Assembly (NCBI GenBank): GCA_902619825.1
Contig: CACNFT010000002.1
Span: forward strand, 1-64,000
Direction of reading: 5' to 3'
DNA length: 64,000 nt
Source: an uncultured Candidatus Actinomarina sp.
GTDB taxonomy: Bacteria > Actinomycetota > Acidimicrobiia > Actinomarinales > Actinomarinaceae
Shown: positions 51,781 to 61,098 of the stretch, piece by piece
Layout of the letters: each line of letters starts with the position of its first letter
Numbering within the stretch: position 1 is the first letter of the stretch
Program-made: the position numbers and the translations under genes
Notes under the pieces: model-generated
What the model was told of the DNA's origin: nothing
What the model saw: only the letters and a program-made list of their open reading frames with translations
The model's database searches: none

Positions 51781-52445
51781 CAAAAAAAGCACTTTTTATT
51801 TCTGGTGGCTGGGATGGGCATGAACCTGTAGAAACTTCGGAATTTATAAGCGAACAGATAAAAGTATTCAATATTCAGAGCAATATAGTTAATGACCTTG
51901 ATGTTATGACAGATCTTGAGTATTTAAAAAGTTTTGATGTAATACTTCCTGTTTGGACGATGGGGCAAATAGATGATAACAATTGGGAAATTAAAAATTC
52001 AAAAATTGGAAATTTACAAGAAGCAATTCATTCTGGTGTCGGACTTGCCGGTTGGCACGGAGGTATGACTGATGCATTTAGAGATAATACAAACTATCAA
52101 TTTCTTGTAGGAAGTCAGTTTGTTTGTCACCCAGGCAATTTTGTTGATTATGAAGTGAATATAATTGATAAAAATCATGAGATAGTAGACGGAATAAGGG
52201 ATTTTAAAGTCTTTTCTGAACAGTACTTCCTTCATATCGATCCATCAATAAATATCATTGCTTCAACAAAATTTACCAAAGAATATCATCAGTGGATCGA
52301 TGGTGTAGAGATGCCCGTAGCTTATACAAAAACATGGGGAAATGGGAAAATATTTCATTGCTCTATCGGGCATTATTTAAAAGATTTCGAAAATGAAAAT
52401 GTTGTAAAGTTACTAATTCAGGGCATAAATTGGACTACACAATAA
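51777..52445 (+). CDS. ThuA-like trehalose-utilization family protein
   Basis: ALFISGGWDGHEPVETSEF, GVGLAGWHGGMTDAF, VVDGIRDFKVFSEQYFLHID, GKIFHCSIGH; ATG at 51777 overlaps permease stop (ATGA). Confidence 0.85.
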   Translation: MTKKALFISGGWDGHEPVETSEFISEQIKVFNIQSNIVNDLDVMTDLEYLKSFDVILPVWTMGQIDDNNWEIKNSKIGNLQEAIHSGVGLAGWHGGMTDAFRDNTNYQFLVGSQFVCHPGNFVDYEVNIIDKNHEIVDGIRDFKVFSEQYFLHIDPSINIIASTKFTKEYHQWIDGVEMPVAYTKTWGNGKIFHCSIGHYLKDFENENVVKLLIQGINWTTQ

Positions 52446-52446
52446 C

Positions 52447-53493
52447 ATGAATATCGGAATTATTGGATGTGGTGCAATTTCTAGTCAATATATGATTGGT
52501 CTAAAAGAAAATAAAACAAAAATCAATGTAATAGCTTGTGCTGATAAAGATAAAAATAAATCCGAATCTTTTGCTGAAGAATATAATATAAATCCGTTAT
52601 CTGTTGAGGCATTGCTCAACGATAAAGATATAGACATTATAATCAACTTAACTCCTCCTTCATCGCACTTTGACATATCTTTGAAATCATTAGAAAATGG
52701 TAAGCATGTTTTTTCTGAAAAGCCGGTTTCCTTGACAATTGAAGAAGGAAAAAAACTATATTCTACAATGAAAAAAAATAATGTTTATTTATTTTCTGCA
52801 CCAGACACATATCTTGGTCCAGCATTCAAGGAAGCTCAACAAATAATATCTTCAAATAAAATCGGAAAAATTATTGGAGGCTCTGCTAGTTTTACAAGTC
52901 ATGGAGTTGAAGGTTGGCATCCTGATCCAAATTTTTATTATAAACGTGGAGGAGGTCCATTATTTGATATGGGGCCATATTATTTAACATCTTTAATCAA
53001 GATATTTGGAAATGTAGAGAAGGTGATATCTTATTCACAAAAAACATTCGACAAACGTAAAGTTGAAAATCCAGATGTTGACTACAGCGAGATTAAGGTA
53101 GATATTGATACACATTATTTTGCTTTATTAAAGTTTGAGACTGATATTGTTGTAGATTTTCAAGTAAGTTTTGATGTGTGGAAACCATATGATCCTAAAT
53201 TAGAAATATATGGTGAAAACTCTTCTTTAAAACTTGCGGACCCTAACAATTATGATGGTGAAATTTCAATATTTAATAAGGATACTTATGAATGGGAAAG
53301 TATTTATAAACCTGTTGATAATGAAAATAATTACTATAGAGGACTTGGTGTAGTTGAAATGGTTAAAAGCATAACTAAAAATAATATTTCGAGAGAAAAT
53401 GTAAATTTACCCTTTCATGTATTAGATGTAATGTGCACATTAGATTCTTATCAAAATAATGGTGTTTGGGCTAATGTTGAACAACAATTTTAG
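52447..53493 (+). CDS. Gfo/Idh/MocA oxidoreductase (ThuB-like by context)
   Basis: IGIIGCGAISSQYMIGL, NLTPPSSHFDISLKSLENGKHVFSEKPVSLT. Confidence 0.88.
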   Translation: MNIGIIGCGAISSQYMIGLKENKTKINVIACADKDKNKSESFAEEYNINPLSVEALLNDKDIDIIINLTPPSSHFDISLKSLENGKHVFSEKPVSLTIEEGKKLYSTMKKNNVYLFSAPDTYLGPAFKEAQQIISSNKIGKIIGGSASFTSHGVEGWHPDPNFYYKRGGGPLFDMGPYYLTSLIKIFGNVEKVISYSQKTFDKRKVENPDVDYSEIKVDIDTHYFALLKFETDIVVDFQVSFDVWKPYDPKLEIYGENSSLKLADPNNYDGEISIFNKDTYEWESIYKPVDNENNYYRGLGVVEMVKSITKNNISRENVNLPFHVLDVMCTLDSYQNNGVWANVEQQF

Positions 53494-53553
53494 ATATAGA
53501 TTAGAGAATTTTTAATTTGATTATTAAAATTTATATAAAAAGAGCGGAGTGAT

Positions 53554-55482
53554 ATGACAAATATTCATGAATTCATGAAAAACAGGGAATCTTCAGTTAC
53601 AAGCGTTGTAGATGGAAAAACAATAATTGACTTTTTTAATCAGAATGCTGATGATTATCCTGATTATCCAGCATTAAATACCCCAATTAATGATGAATAT
53701 TCTGGTTGGAACTCAACTTCATGGTCTGAATATAGGGAGATGGTCCATAATTTAGCGTCCGGCCTCATTGATATTGGTTTTAGTGCAGGTGAAAATGGAT
53801 TTATTGTTAGTGACAATACAAAAGAACATTTCATATCTGATCTCGCAATTATGCATGCAGGAGGAACACCTTCAACTATATATAAACAACTTAAATCTGG
53901 GCAGATAGAGTATATTGCTAATTTACTTGATGCGAAGATAGCATTTGTTGGAAATGCCGAATTGTTTGATGAAGTTAATGAAGCAAAAAAGAATTCTCCA
54001 AACTTGAAGTACTTGATAATGATAGAAGATTTCGAAGACTATAAAGATCTCGATTATGTTTTAAGTTTTTCGGATTTAATTCAAAAAGGTAAGGATATTA
54101 ATTCTACAGATAGATCGAAACTTGATGAAGCAATTTCATCCGTCAGCCCTGATTCTTTGGCTTGTTTGATATTTACTTCAGGAACAACTGGAAATCCAAA
54201 GGGTGTGATGATAACTCACGAAAACGTATTGTGGACTGCTCAAAGTCTCTTTGCCGAAACAGTACAGCTTTCAACTAATCCAAGAATTGTATCCTATTTG
54301 CCTATGGCTCATATAGCTGCGAGACTTGGTGACCACTACCAGTCAATTTATAGAAGAGGTCAGATATTTCCAGTTCCAGTGTTAGAAGATATGGCAAAAG
54401 CATTACCTACAATTAAACCCTCTATCTTTTTAGCTGTACCTAGAGTTTGGGAAAGATTTCAATCTGGTCTACTAAACAAAATTAATGAATCTGATAAAAA
54501 AGATCTTGCGCTAAAAGCAATTGATAACGGTCTAGAAAGAGTTGAATATGAGCAAAGAGGTGAAACACCTCCTCTTGGAGTAAGAATTAAAGATGCAGTA
54601 TTCAAAAGACTTGTATTTGAGAGATCTTTCAAAGAGGGTTTGGGATTAAGTAATACTGAAATATTTGCAACTGCTGCAGCACCAATGAACCCAGAGGTTC
54701 ATAAGTGGTTTCATGCAATACATATTGATGTTACAGAAATCTATGGAATGACAGAAGACACAGGTCCTGCAACAATAGGCATTCCAAATCATGCCATTAA
54801 TTATGTTGAGAGTATGTTTAAGTCTAATAATGTCCCTATTCCCGAGGTATTAAATCCAATCGGAAAGGTTGGAATACCCCTTGCAGGTACTGAAGTAAAA
54901 GTCCTTGATGATGGTGAACTTTGTATAAAGGGTAAACATGTTGCTAAAGGGTATTACAAACTTGATGATGAGACAAAAGAAACTTTTGATTCAGATGGAT
55001 GGTTACACACCGGTGATCTTGCAGAAATCGATGATAATGGATATGTGAAAATCGTTGGAAGAAAAAAAGAAATACTTATAACATCAGGTGGAAAAAATAT
55101 AGCACCTGTTGAAATTGAAGATCATGTAAAGCCTCATACACTTGTAGGTCAAATTTGTATTGTTGGAGATGGTAAAAAATTCTTATCAGCATTAATTGTT
55201 CTTGATGGCGATGGTGGTGCTGAAAAATGGGCAGAAGAAAATGGAGTTGAATATAACATTAGTGATATGTCAAAAAATTCTAAAGTTATCGATGCAATAC
55301 AAGAACAGATTGATGAAGCAAATTCCAAAGTTGCTAGAGTTCAGCAAATAAAGAAGTTTATACTTCTTGAAAATGAATGGACAGACTCAAGTGGTGAATT
55401 AACACCAACTTTGAAATTAAAAAGAAATGTTATTGCTGAGAGATATAAAAACGAAATTGAATCAATGTACGAGGAGGCTTAA
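53554..55482 (+). CDS. Long-chain acyl-CoA synthetase (AMP-forming)
   Basis: IFTSGTTGNPKGVMITHENV, EIYGMTEDTGPATI, WLHTGDLAEIDDNGYVKIVGRKKEILITSGGKNIAP. Confidence 0.93.
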   Translation: MTNIHEFMKNRESSVTSVVDGKTIIDFFNQNADDYPDYPALNTPINDEYSGWNSTSWSEYREMVHNLASGLIDIGFSAGENGFIVSDNTKEHFISDLAIMHAGGTPSTIYKQLKSGQIEYIANLLDAKIAFVGNAELFDEVNEAKKNSPNLKYLIMIEDFEDYKDLDYVLSFSDLIQKGKDINSTDRSKLDEAISSVSPDSLACLIFTSGTTGNPKGVMITHENVLWTAQSLFAETVQLSTNPRIVSYLPMAHIAARLGDHYQSIYRRGQIFPVPVLEDMAKALPTIKPSIFLAVPRVWERFQSGLLNKINESDKKDLALKAIDNGLERVEYEQRGETPPLGVRIKDAVFKRLVFERSFKEGLGLSNTEIFATAAAPMNPEVHKWFHAIHIDVTEIYGMTEDTGPATIGIPNHAINYVESMFKSNNVPIPEVLNPIGKVGIPLAGTEVKVLDDGELCIKGKHVAKGYYKLDDETKETFDSDGWLHTGDLAEIDDNGYVKIVGRKKEILITSGGKNIAPVEIEDHVKPHTLVGQICIVGDGKKFLSALIVLDGDGGAEKWAEENGVEYNISDMSKNSKVIDAIQEQIDEANSKVARVQQIKKFILLENEWTDSSGELTPTLKLKRNVIAERYKNEIESMYEEA

Positions 55483-55484
55483 AT

Positions 55485-56399
55485 ATGTCAGATGTTAATT
55501 TTGAAAACAGAGTAGCGATTGTTACAGGTGCCGGTAATGGTTTAGGTAAAGCATATGCGCTGGAACTCGGTAAAAGAGGTGCAAAAGTTGTAGTCAATGA
55601 CTTGGGAGGTGCTGTTGACGGTTCTGGTTCAGGTAATTCCCCAGCAGACGATGTTGTTAATGAGATTATCAAAAATGGTGGAGAAGCTGTTGCAAATTAT
55701 GATTCTGTTGCTTCAAAAGATGGTGGAGAGTCAATAGTTCAAACTGCAGTAGATAATTTTGGAACTGTTGATGCTGTTATTAATAATGCTGGGATATTGA
55801 GAGATAGAAGTTTCGCAAATATGACAGAGGAAGAATTTTTGTTGATTATTGATGTACATCTAAAAGGAACATTTTATGTAACTCATCCTGCATTCAAAAT
55901 AATGAAGGAAAACAATTATGGAAGAATTGTAAATGTTGCCTCTCCATCGGGTTTATTTGGGAATTTTGGTCAGGCAAATTATGGTGCAGCAAAAATGGGT
56001 ATAGTTGGTTTAACTAATGTCTTAGCGATTGAGGGAGCTAAATACAATATCAAGGTTAATGTTATAGCTCCTACTGCTTACACAAGGATGACGGAAGGAC
56101 TTATCCCTGAAGATGTTGGTAAATTCATGACTCCTGAGCTTGTCACACCATTAGTTACCTATCTTGCGTCTGAAGCCTGTGAACCAACCCATGAAATATA
56201 TGGGGTTGCTGCAGGTAGATTTGCAAGAATTGGGATAATTACACATGAAGGTTACGTTAACCAACAAGCAACTGCAGAAGACATTGCCAACAACATTGAT
56301 GAAATAAGAACTATTACAGATGGAACCTATCCTTTAAGTAATGATGATGAAAATATGTTGATAATGAAAGCTTTACAAGGAAATAGCTCTAACGAGTGA
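55485..56399 (+). CDS. Short-chain dehydrogenase (peroxisomal MFE-2-like 3-hydroxyacyl-CoA dehydrogenase)
   Basis: AIVTGAGNGLGKAYALELGKRGAKVVVNDLGG, NNAGILRDRSFANMTEE, YGAAKMGIVGL. Confidence 0.88.
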   Translation: MSDVNFENRVAIVTGAGNGLGKAYALELGKRGAKVVVNDLGGAVDGSGSGNSPADDVVNEIIKNGGEAVANYDSVASKDGGESIVQTAVDNFGTVDAVINNAGILRDRSFANMTEEEFLLIIDVHLKGTFYVTHPAFKIMKENNYGRIVNVASPSGLFGNFGQANYGAAKMGIVGLTNVLAIEGAKYNIKVNVIAPTAYTRMTEGLIPEDVGKFMTPELVTPLVTYLASEACEPTHEIYGVAAGRFARIGIITHEGYVNQQATAEDIANNIDEIRTITDGTYPLSNDDENMLIMKALQGNSSNE

Positions 56400-56416
56400 T
56401 CGGTGTATAATTCAAT

Positions 56417-57634
56417 ATGGTAAAAATTGAAACAAAACCAGCTGACGCAGAAGAGTTAGTTAAAGATAGACTTAAAGAATTAATTTCATTCAGAGAAGAA
56501 AATCAAGATATTAAAGATTTTTGGGGAAAACAATTTGATTTAGGTTTAGCTTGGGTTCATTTTCCAGAAGGCTCTGGTGGTTTAAACGTAAATCCAAAGT
56601 TTCAATTACTTGTGAATGAAACCCTTCGAAATGAAGGAATTTCAACCAGTAATCGGATAGCCAATTTACTTGGTATTGGGATGGGTGCTCCAACAATTAA
56701 GGAGTATGGAACTCAGGAGCAAATTGATAAATATTTAAGACCCATGTTCACTGCTGATGAAATCTGGTGTCAATTATTTTCTGAGCCAGGGTCTGGTTCA
56801 GATTTAGCAAGCCTTTCAACAAAAGCAGTAGATGACGGTGATGGTTACATTGTTAATGGTCAAAAAGTTTGGACTACATTAGGTCACTTATCTAAATGGG
56901 GCTTACTTGTTACAAGAACAGATCCTGATGTTCCAAAACACCGTGGGTTAACATTTTTTATAGTAGATATGGAATCAGAGGGTGTTGAAGTAAGGCCATT
57001 AAGACAAATTACTGGAGAAGCAGAGTTCAATGAAGTTTATTTTACAGATGTAAAAATCCCAAAAGAGAACGTTTTAGGAGAAGTGGGTGATGGCTGGAGA
57101 GTTTCACTAGCCATATTGATGAATGAAAGAGTTGCTATTGGTGGTAACGTAAGACAAAGAGGAAGTGGAGCTCCTGGGCACCTTGTACAACTTTGGAAAG
57201 ACAGAAACCTAGATGACCCTGTTGTTAAGGACAAGCTTGTTGATTTATGGATTCAGCAAGAAGCTGTTCGCCTTACGAACATGAGAGCTTCAGAATTAAG
57301 AGAGAAGGGAACGCCTGGTCCTGAAGGCTCTACAAGTAAGCTTCACGAGGCCGAAATTAACAAATCTTCTTATGAATTTGGTATGGAAATGTTAGGAAAT
57401 GATGGATTGTTATTTCCAAGAGGATATGAGCTGTCTCAACCTGAATTAAATTTTGATAATGATTCTTATGGATTTACAGATACACAAAGTTTATTTTTAA
57501 GATCTCGTGCGAACTCCATAGAGGGTGGTACATCAGAAATAATGAGAAATATCATTGCTGAAAGAGTTCTCGGTCTTCCTAGCGAACCGAAGCTAGATAA
57601 AGACAAGGCATGGAAAGACTTGCCTAGGTCCTAA
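56417..57634 (+). CDS. Acyl-CoA dehydrogenase
   Basis: QLFSEPGSGSDLASLSTKAV, GYIVNGQKVWTTLGH, RANSIEGGTSEIMRNIIAERVLGLP. Confidence 0.93.
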   Translation: MVKIETKPADAEELVKDRLKELISFREENQDIKDFWGKQFDLGLAWVHFPEGSGGLNVNPKFQLLVNETLRNEGISTSNRIANLLGIGMGAPTIKEYGTQEQIDKYLRPMFTADEIWCQLFSEPGSGSDLASLSTKAVDDGDGYIVNGQKVWTTLGHLSKWGLLVTRTDPDVPKHRGLTFFIVDMESEGVEVRPLRQITGEAEFNEVYFTDVKIPKENVLGEVGDGWRVSLAILMNERVAIGGNVRQRGSGAPGHLVQLWKDRNLDDPVVKDKLVDLWIQQEAVRLTNMRASELREKGTPGPEGSTSKLHEAEINKSSYEFGMEMLGNDGLLFPRGYELSQPELNFDNDSYGFTDTQSLFLRSRANSIEGGTSEIMRNIIAERVLGLPSEPKLDKDKAWKDLPRS

Positions 57635-58248
57635 CTATTAATAATTAAACAAAACTTTCCTTCAGAAACTGATATATTTATTTTCTCATTTCTTGCAACG
57701 TTTCGAAGCGTTTTAGTTCGACCAAACTCTATATTTTCATTTTCTAAATTCCATTTCGCTCCAGATATATTTAAGTTTTTTAAGTTTGTAAAGGGTAAAA
57801 CACTAAATTTAGTTTTTATACCTATTCCTATGCTTTCAGATTTTGGAAATAGAATCTTTTGTTCACTATGAAGCCATAAAATATTTTGGTCTGTATGTAA
57901 TTTAGTTATAGCAAGTAAAGCTCCAAATAGGTGATCAATATCCCCATACTCACCTCCGATTACGGTTATATCTTTAATTTTTAGATTTATTACGTGGTTT
58001 AATGCAATTTCAAAATCTGTATAGTCTTTATCTTTTTTATACTCTAAAATCTCAATTTTATCTTTAGTTACTCTGTCATATGTTTTTGTACTTATGGAAT
58101 CAAGATCGCCTATAATCAAATCAGGCTTCAAAAATAATTTGTAAGCATGTTCAGCTCCGGAATCAACAGCAACAATATAATCAAATTCCCCTATTTGATC
58201 TCTATTTGTTGTGTTATTACCACCATTAATGATTAATGCGTTTTTCAT
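57631..58248 (-). CDS. Thiamine pyrophosphokinase-like
   Basis: YIVAVDSGAEHAYKLFLKPDLIIGDLDSI, KDKDYTDFEIAL, GGEYGDIDHLFGAL. Confidence 0.85.
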   Translation of the reverse strand: MKNALIINGGNNTTNRDQIGEFDYIVAVDSGAEHAYKLFLKPDLIIGDLDSISTKTYDRVTKDKIEILEYKKDKDYTDFEIALNHVINLKIKDITVIGGEYGDIDHLFGALLAITKLHTDQNILWLHSEQKILFPKSESIGIGIKTKFSVLPFTNLKNLNISGAKWNLENENIEFGRTKTLRNVARNEKINISVSEGKFCLIINS

Positions 58249-58271
58249 ATTTTATTGAAGGTTATCATACT

Positions 58272-59453
58272 TTATTTGATAATCGGATTGGCTAAATTCA
58301 AAGCTAAAGTTAGTGAATCCATTACTTTCTCTTTGCTATCTCCCTGTGAAAAAATAAAACCTAAATATTTATCTCCAAAAGGGGGCTCTAAAAGATTTGA
58401 ATTTTCAGATACAGTAATCTCAACCCCAGAAACATTAGGTATACTTTCAAGTTCATTCTTATTGATCGATATAAATTTTCCAGATATTGGCGTTGGTATC
58501 ATTAATACCCCTACAAAATTACTGAGTAGGTCAATACTCTTTAATTCATTATTTAAGAATGCGTGAAGTGCAATTTCTTCAAGTGAGGTTTTAAATAAAC
58601 CAAAACTTAAGCATCTTGAGCATAAACCCCCAATCATTCTTGGATTAATCTCAATTATGAATATCTCGTTATTATGTATTTTAAATTCAACGTGTACTGG
58701 TCCATTTTCAAGACCTAATTCTTTACAAGCTTTTCCAATTAAATAAATTATTTCTTTTTGAGTTTTATCTGGAATTTCTGTTGGAGCAATATATATAGAT
58801 TCTTCGAAGTAAGGCTCTTTGTAATTAATTGGCTTATCAAATATGACTATTTTATTTAATTCAGAATTAATTAAATTTCCTTCTAATGCATACTCACTTC
58901 CATCGACAAATTCTTCGATAATTAAATCCTGATCTGAACAGTCTTGCATTAATTTTTCTACCGCAGCTTTGTTTTCTTTAAAACTATTAATTTTTATAAC
59001 ACTTTTACTGGCTGTGCCATAAATAGGTTTTAACACAGAGGTTCCATTTTCATTTATAAATAGCTCTATATCTTCAATTTTTTCCACAATTGCATTTTGA
59101 ATTTTTATATTAGATATTGAATTAAATATATTTCTTGATTCGAATTTGTTCATGGCAGTATTAATTGATTTAGTGTTATTACCTTTAGCGTTCAATAAAT
59201 CTACAAGATATGCAGAAAATTTAAGAGCACTATGGTCTACTGGAAGTATATGAGTTACATCTTGAAGTTTTTCTTTTACATCATTCTCTAATTCCTTATC
59301 AAAACTATGAATTATTACCGTATCTGAGAATTGATCGGAAACCTGCTGGCTATCTGTAATTACTAAGAAATCAAGATCTAGTTTTTCAGCTGATGTAACA
59401 AAATCGTTTGATTTGTAGCTATTTTCTGGAATAACAAGTAATAGTTTCTTCAT
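58272..59453 (-). CDS. ATP-grasp domain carboxylate-amine ligase of unknown substrate
   Basis: VLKPIYGTASKSVIKI, LIIEEFVDGSEYALEG, HVEFKIHNNEIFIIEINPRMIGG. Confidence 0.82.
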   Translation of the reverse strand: MKKLLLVIPENSYKSNDFVTSAEKLDLDFLVITDSQQVSDQFSDTVIIHSFDKELENDVKEKLQDVTHILPVDHSALKFSAYLVDLLNAKGNNTKSINTAMNKFESRNIFNSISNIKIQNAIVEKIEDIELFINENGTSVLKPIYGTASKSVIKINSFKENKAAVEKLMQDCSDQDLIIEEFVDGSEYALEGNLINSELNKIVIFDKPINYKEPYFEESIYIAPTEIPDKTQKEIIYLIGKACKELGLENGPVHVEFKIHNNEIFIIEINPRMIGGLCSRCLSFGLFKTSLEEIALHAFLNNELKSIDLLSNFVGVLMIPTPISGKFISINKNELESIPNVSGVEITVSENSNLLEPPFGDKYLGFIFSQGDSKEKVMDSLTLALNLANPIIK

Positions 59454-59493
59454 ATTTATTTACACATATCTTGAGCTTACTAATATTAAGTAT

Positions 59494-60126
59494 ATGACTG
59501 ATGAATTTAAATTCAATATTGGTGATACCGCCGTTGATAAAATTCTTGAATTAAGAGAGCAAGAACCAGGTGAAAAAGATTACGCCTTATTTCTGCAAAT
59601 AGATGGTGTCCAGGGAAATCAATATACTTATGACTTAAGTTTCCTTGACTTAGATCAGGCAAGACCAGATGATAAAAGAATAGAATTTGGTGAATTGTCA
59701 GTAGTTATTGCCAGTAAAGATGTTGATAATTTTAACGGAGCAAGCCTAGATATGTCAGACGATCCAGACGCTCCTGGATTAACAATGGATAATCCAAACA
59801 CTCCAAGCCCAGCAATGTTTGGCAATCCTGAAGACATGCCTGAACTTACAGGTGAACTAGCAGAGAAAGTACAGACAGTTTTAGAGAGTCAGATAAATCC
59901 TGCAATAGCCTCCCACGGTGGTCAAGCAAGTCTTGTAGGAGTAGAAGGCCAAGATGTATATCTTAGACTTGGTGGTGGTTGTCAAGGATGTGGTATGGCA
60001 CAAGTAACTCTTACACAAGGTATTGAAAAGGCATTAAGAGATGCAGTACCAGAAATAGGTAATATTATTGATGCAACTGATCACGCATCTGGATCAAATC
60101 CTTATTTTGAATCTTCAAAGAAGTAA
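59494..60126 (+). CDS. NfuA-like protein (degenerate A-type domain + NifU domain)
   Basis: INPAIASHGGQASLVGVEGQDVYLRLGGGCQGCGMAQVTLTQGIEKAL; N-terminal HesB-like domain lacking Cys. Confidence 0.85.
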   Translation: MTDEFKFNIGDTAVDKILELREQEPGEKDYALFLQIDGVQGNQYTYDLSFLDLDQARPDDKRIEFGELSVVIASKDVDNFNGASLDMSDDPDAPGLTMDNPNTPSPAMFGNPEDMPELTGELAEKVQTVLESQINPAIASHGGQASLVGVEGQDVYLRLGGGCQGCGMAQVTLTQGIEKALRDAVPEIGNIIDATDHASGSNPYFESSKK

Positions 60127-61098
60127 TTAAAAGCTAATAACTGTTTTTCCTATATTCTTGCGAGATAAGAAATTTTCTAATGCAAGGGGAGTTTCTTCAA
60201 TTGTGTGAATATTTTTTGGCTCAATATTTAATTCACCTTTTTCAATAAAACTTAAGAGTTCCCCAAAATCTTCTGCCGTTTCTTCTGGTGAAGTTGTTGT
60301 CCATCGTCCCCACCACACTCCAACTATCGAAACACCTTTTACCAAAGTTAAATTAAGAGGTATCTTCGGAATGTTTCCATCTGTAAAACCAATTACAAGT
60401 AGCCTCCCATTCCAAGCTGTAGCTCTTAAAGCTTGCTCAGTCACATTACCACCAACTGGGTCTATTACGACATCAACACCATTTCCCTTAGTTAGCTCTT
60501 TTGTTGTTTCCTTTAAATTGACTTGGTCATATCGTATAATTTGATCTGCACCCAATGATTTTACGTATTCTTCTTTTTCATCACTTCCAACTGCGCATAT
60601 TGTCTTTACACCCATAACTTTTGCCAATTGGATAGTTGCAGTTCCAATTCCTCCTGCAGCACCAAGAACAAGTAAACTCTCACCCTTCTGTATATTTGCT
60701 CTTCTTTTTAATGCGTAATAACAAGTTCCATAGTTTATTGGTAAGCTTGCCCCAGCATAGGAATCTACTGCTTCAGATACCGGTACAACTAAACTTTTAT
60801 GAACACTTACATATTCTGCAAAACCACCCATTGGAGGTAAAGCTATAACTTTTGTACCAATCTTAATTTCAACGTCTTCTCCAATTCCTTCTACAATCCC
60901 ACAAACTTCTGTTCCGGGCGTAAATGGTGGGTCCATAACAATCTGATATTTTCCTTGTACCATCAGTGCATCTGGAAAATTTACACCTGCAGCTTCAACT
61001 TTTATTAATACTTCATTTTTTTGAGGTTCTGGGATAGGATTATCTTTAATTTCAAGGAGATTAGGTTCACCAAGTGTTGTACAAACTACAGCTTTCAT
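60127..61098 (-). CDS. Zinc-independent MDR: NADPH:quinone oxidoreductase family
   Basis: EAAGVNFPDALMVQGKYQ, VLGAAGGIGTATIQLAKVMG, VDVVIDPVGGNV. Confidence 0.9.
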   Translation of the reverse strand: MKAVVCTTLGEPNLLEIKDNPIPEPQKNEVLIKVEAAGVNFPDALMVQGKYQIVMDPPFTPGTEVCGIVEGIGEDVEIKIGTKVIALPPMGGFAEYVSVHKSLVVPVSEAVDSYAGASLPINYGTCYYALKRRANIQKGESLLVLGAAGGIGTATIQLAKVMGVKTICAVGSDEKEEYVKSLGADQIIRYDQVNLKETTKELTKGNGVDVVIDPVGGNVTEQALRATAWNGRLLVIGFTDGNIPKIPLNLTLVKGVSIVGVWWGRWTTTSPEETAEDFGELLSFIEKGELNIEPKNIHTIEETPLALENFLSRKNIGKTVISF

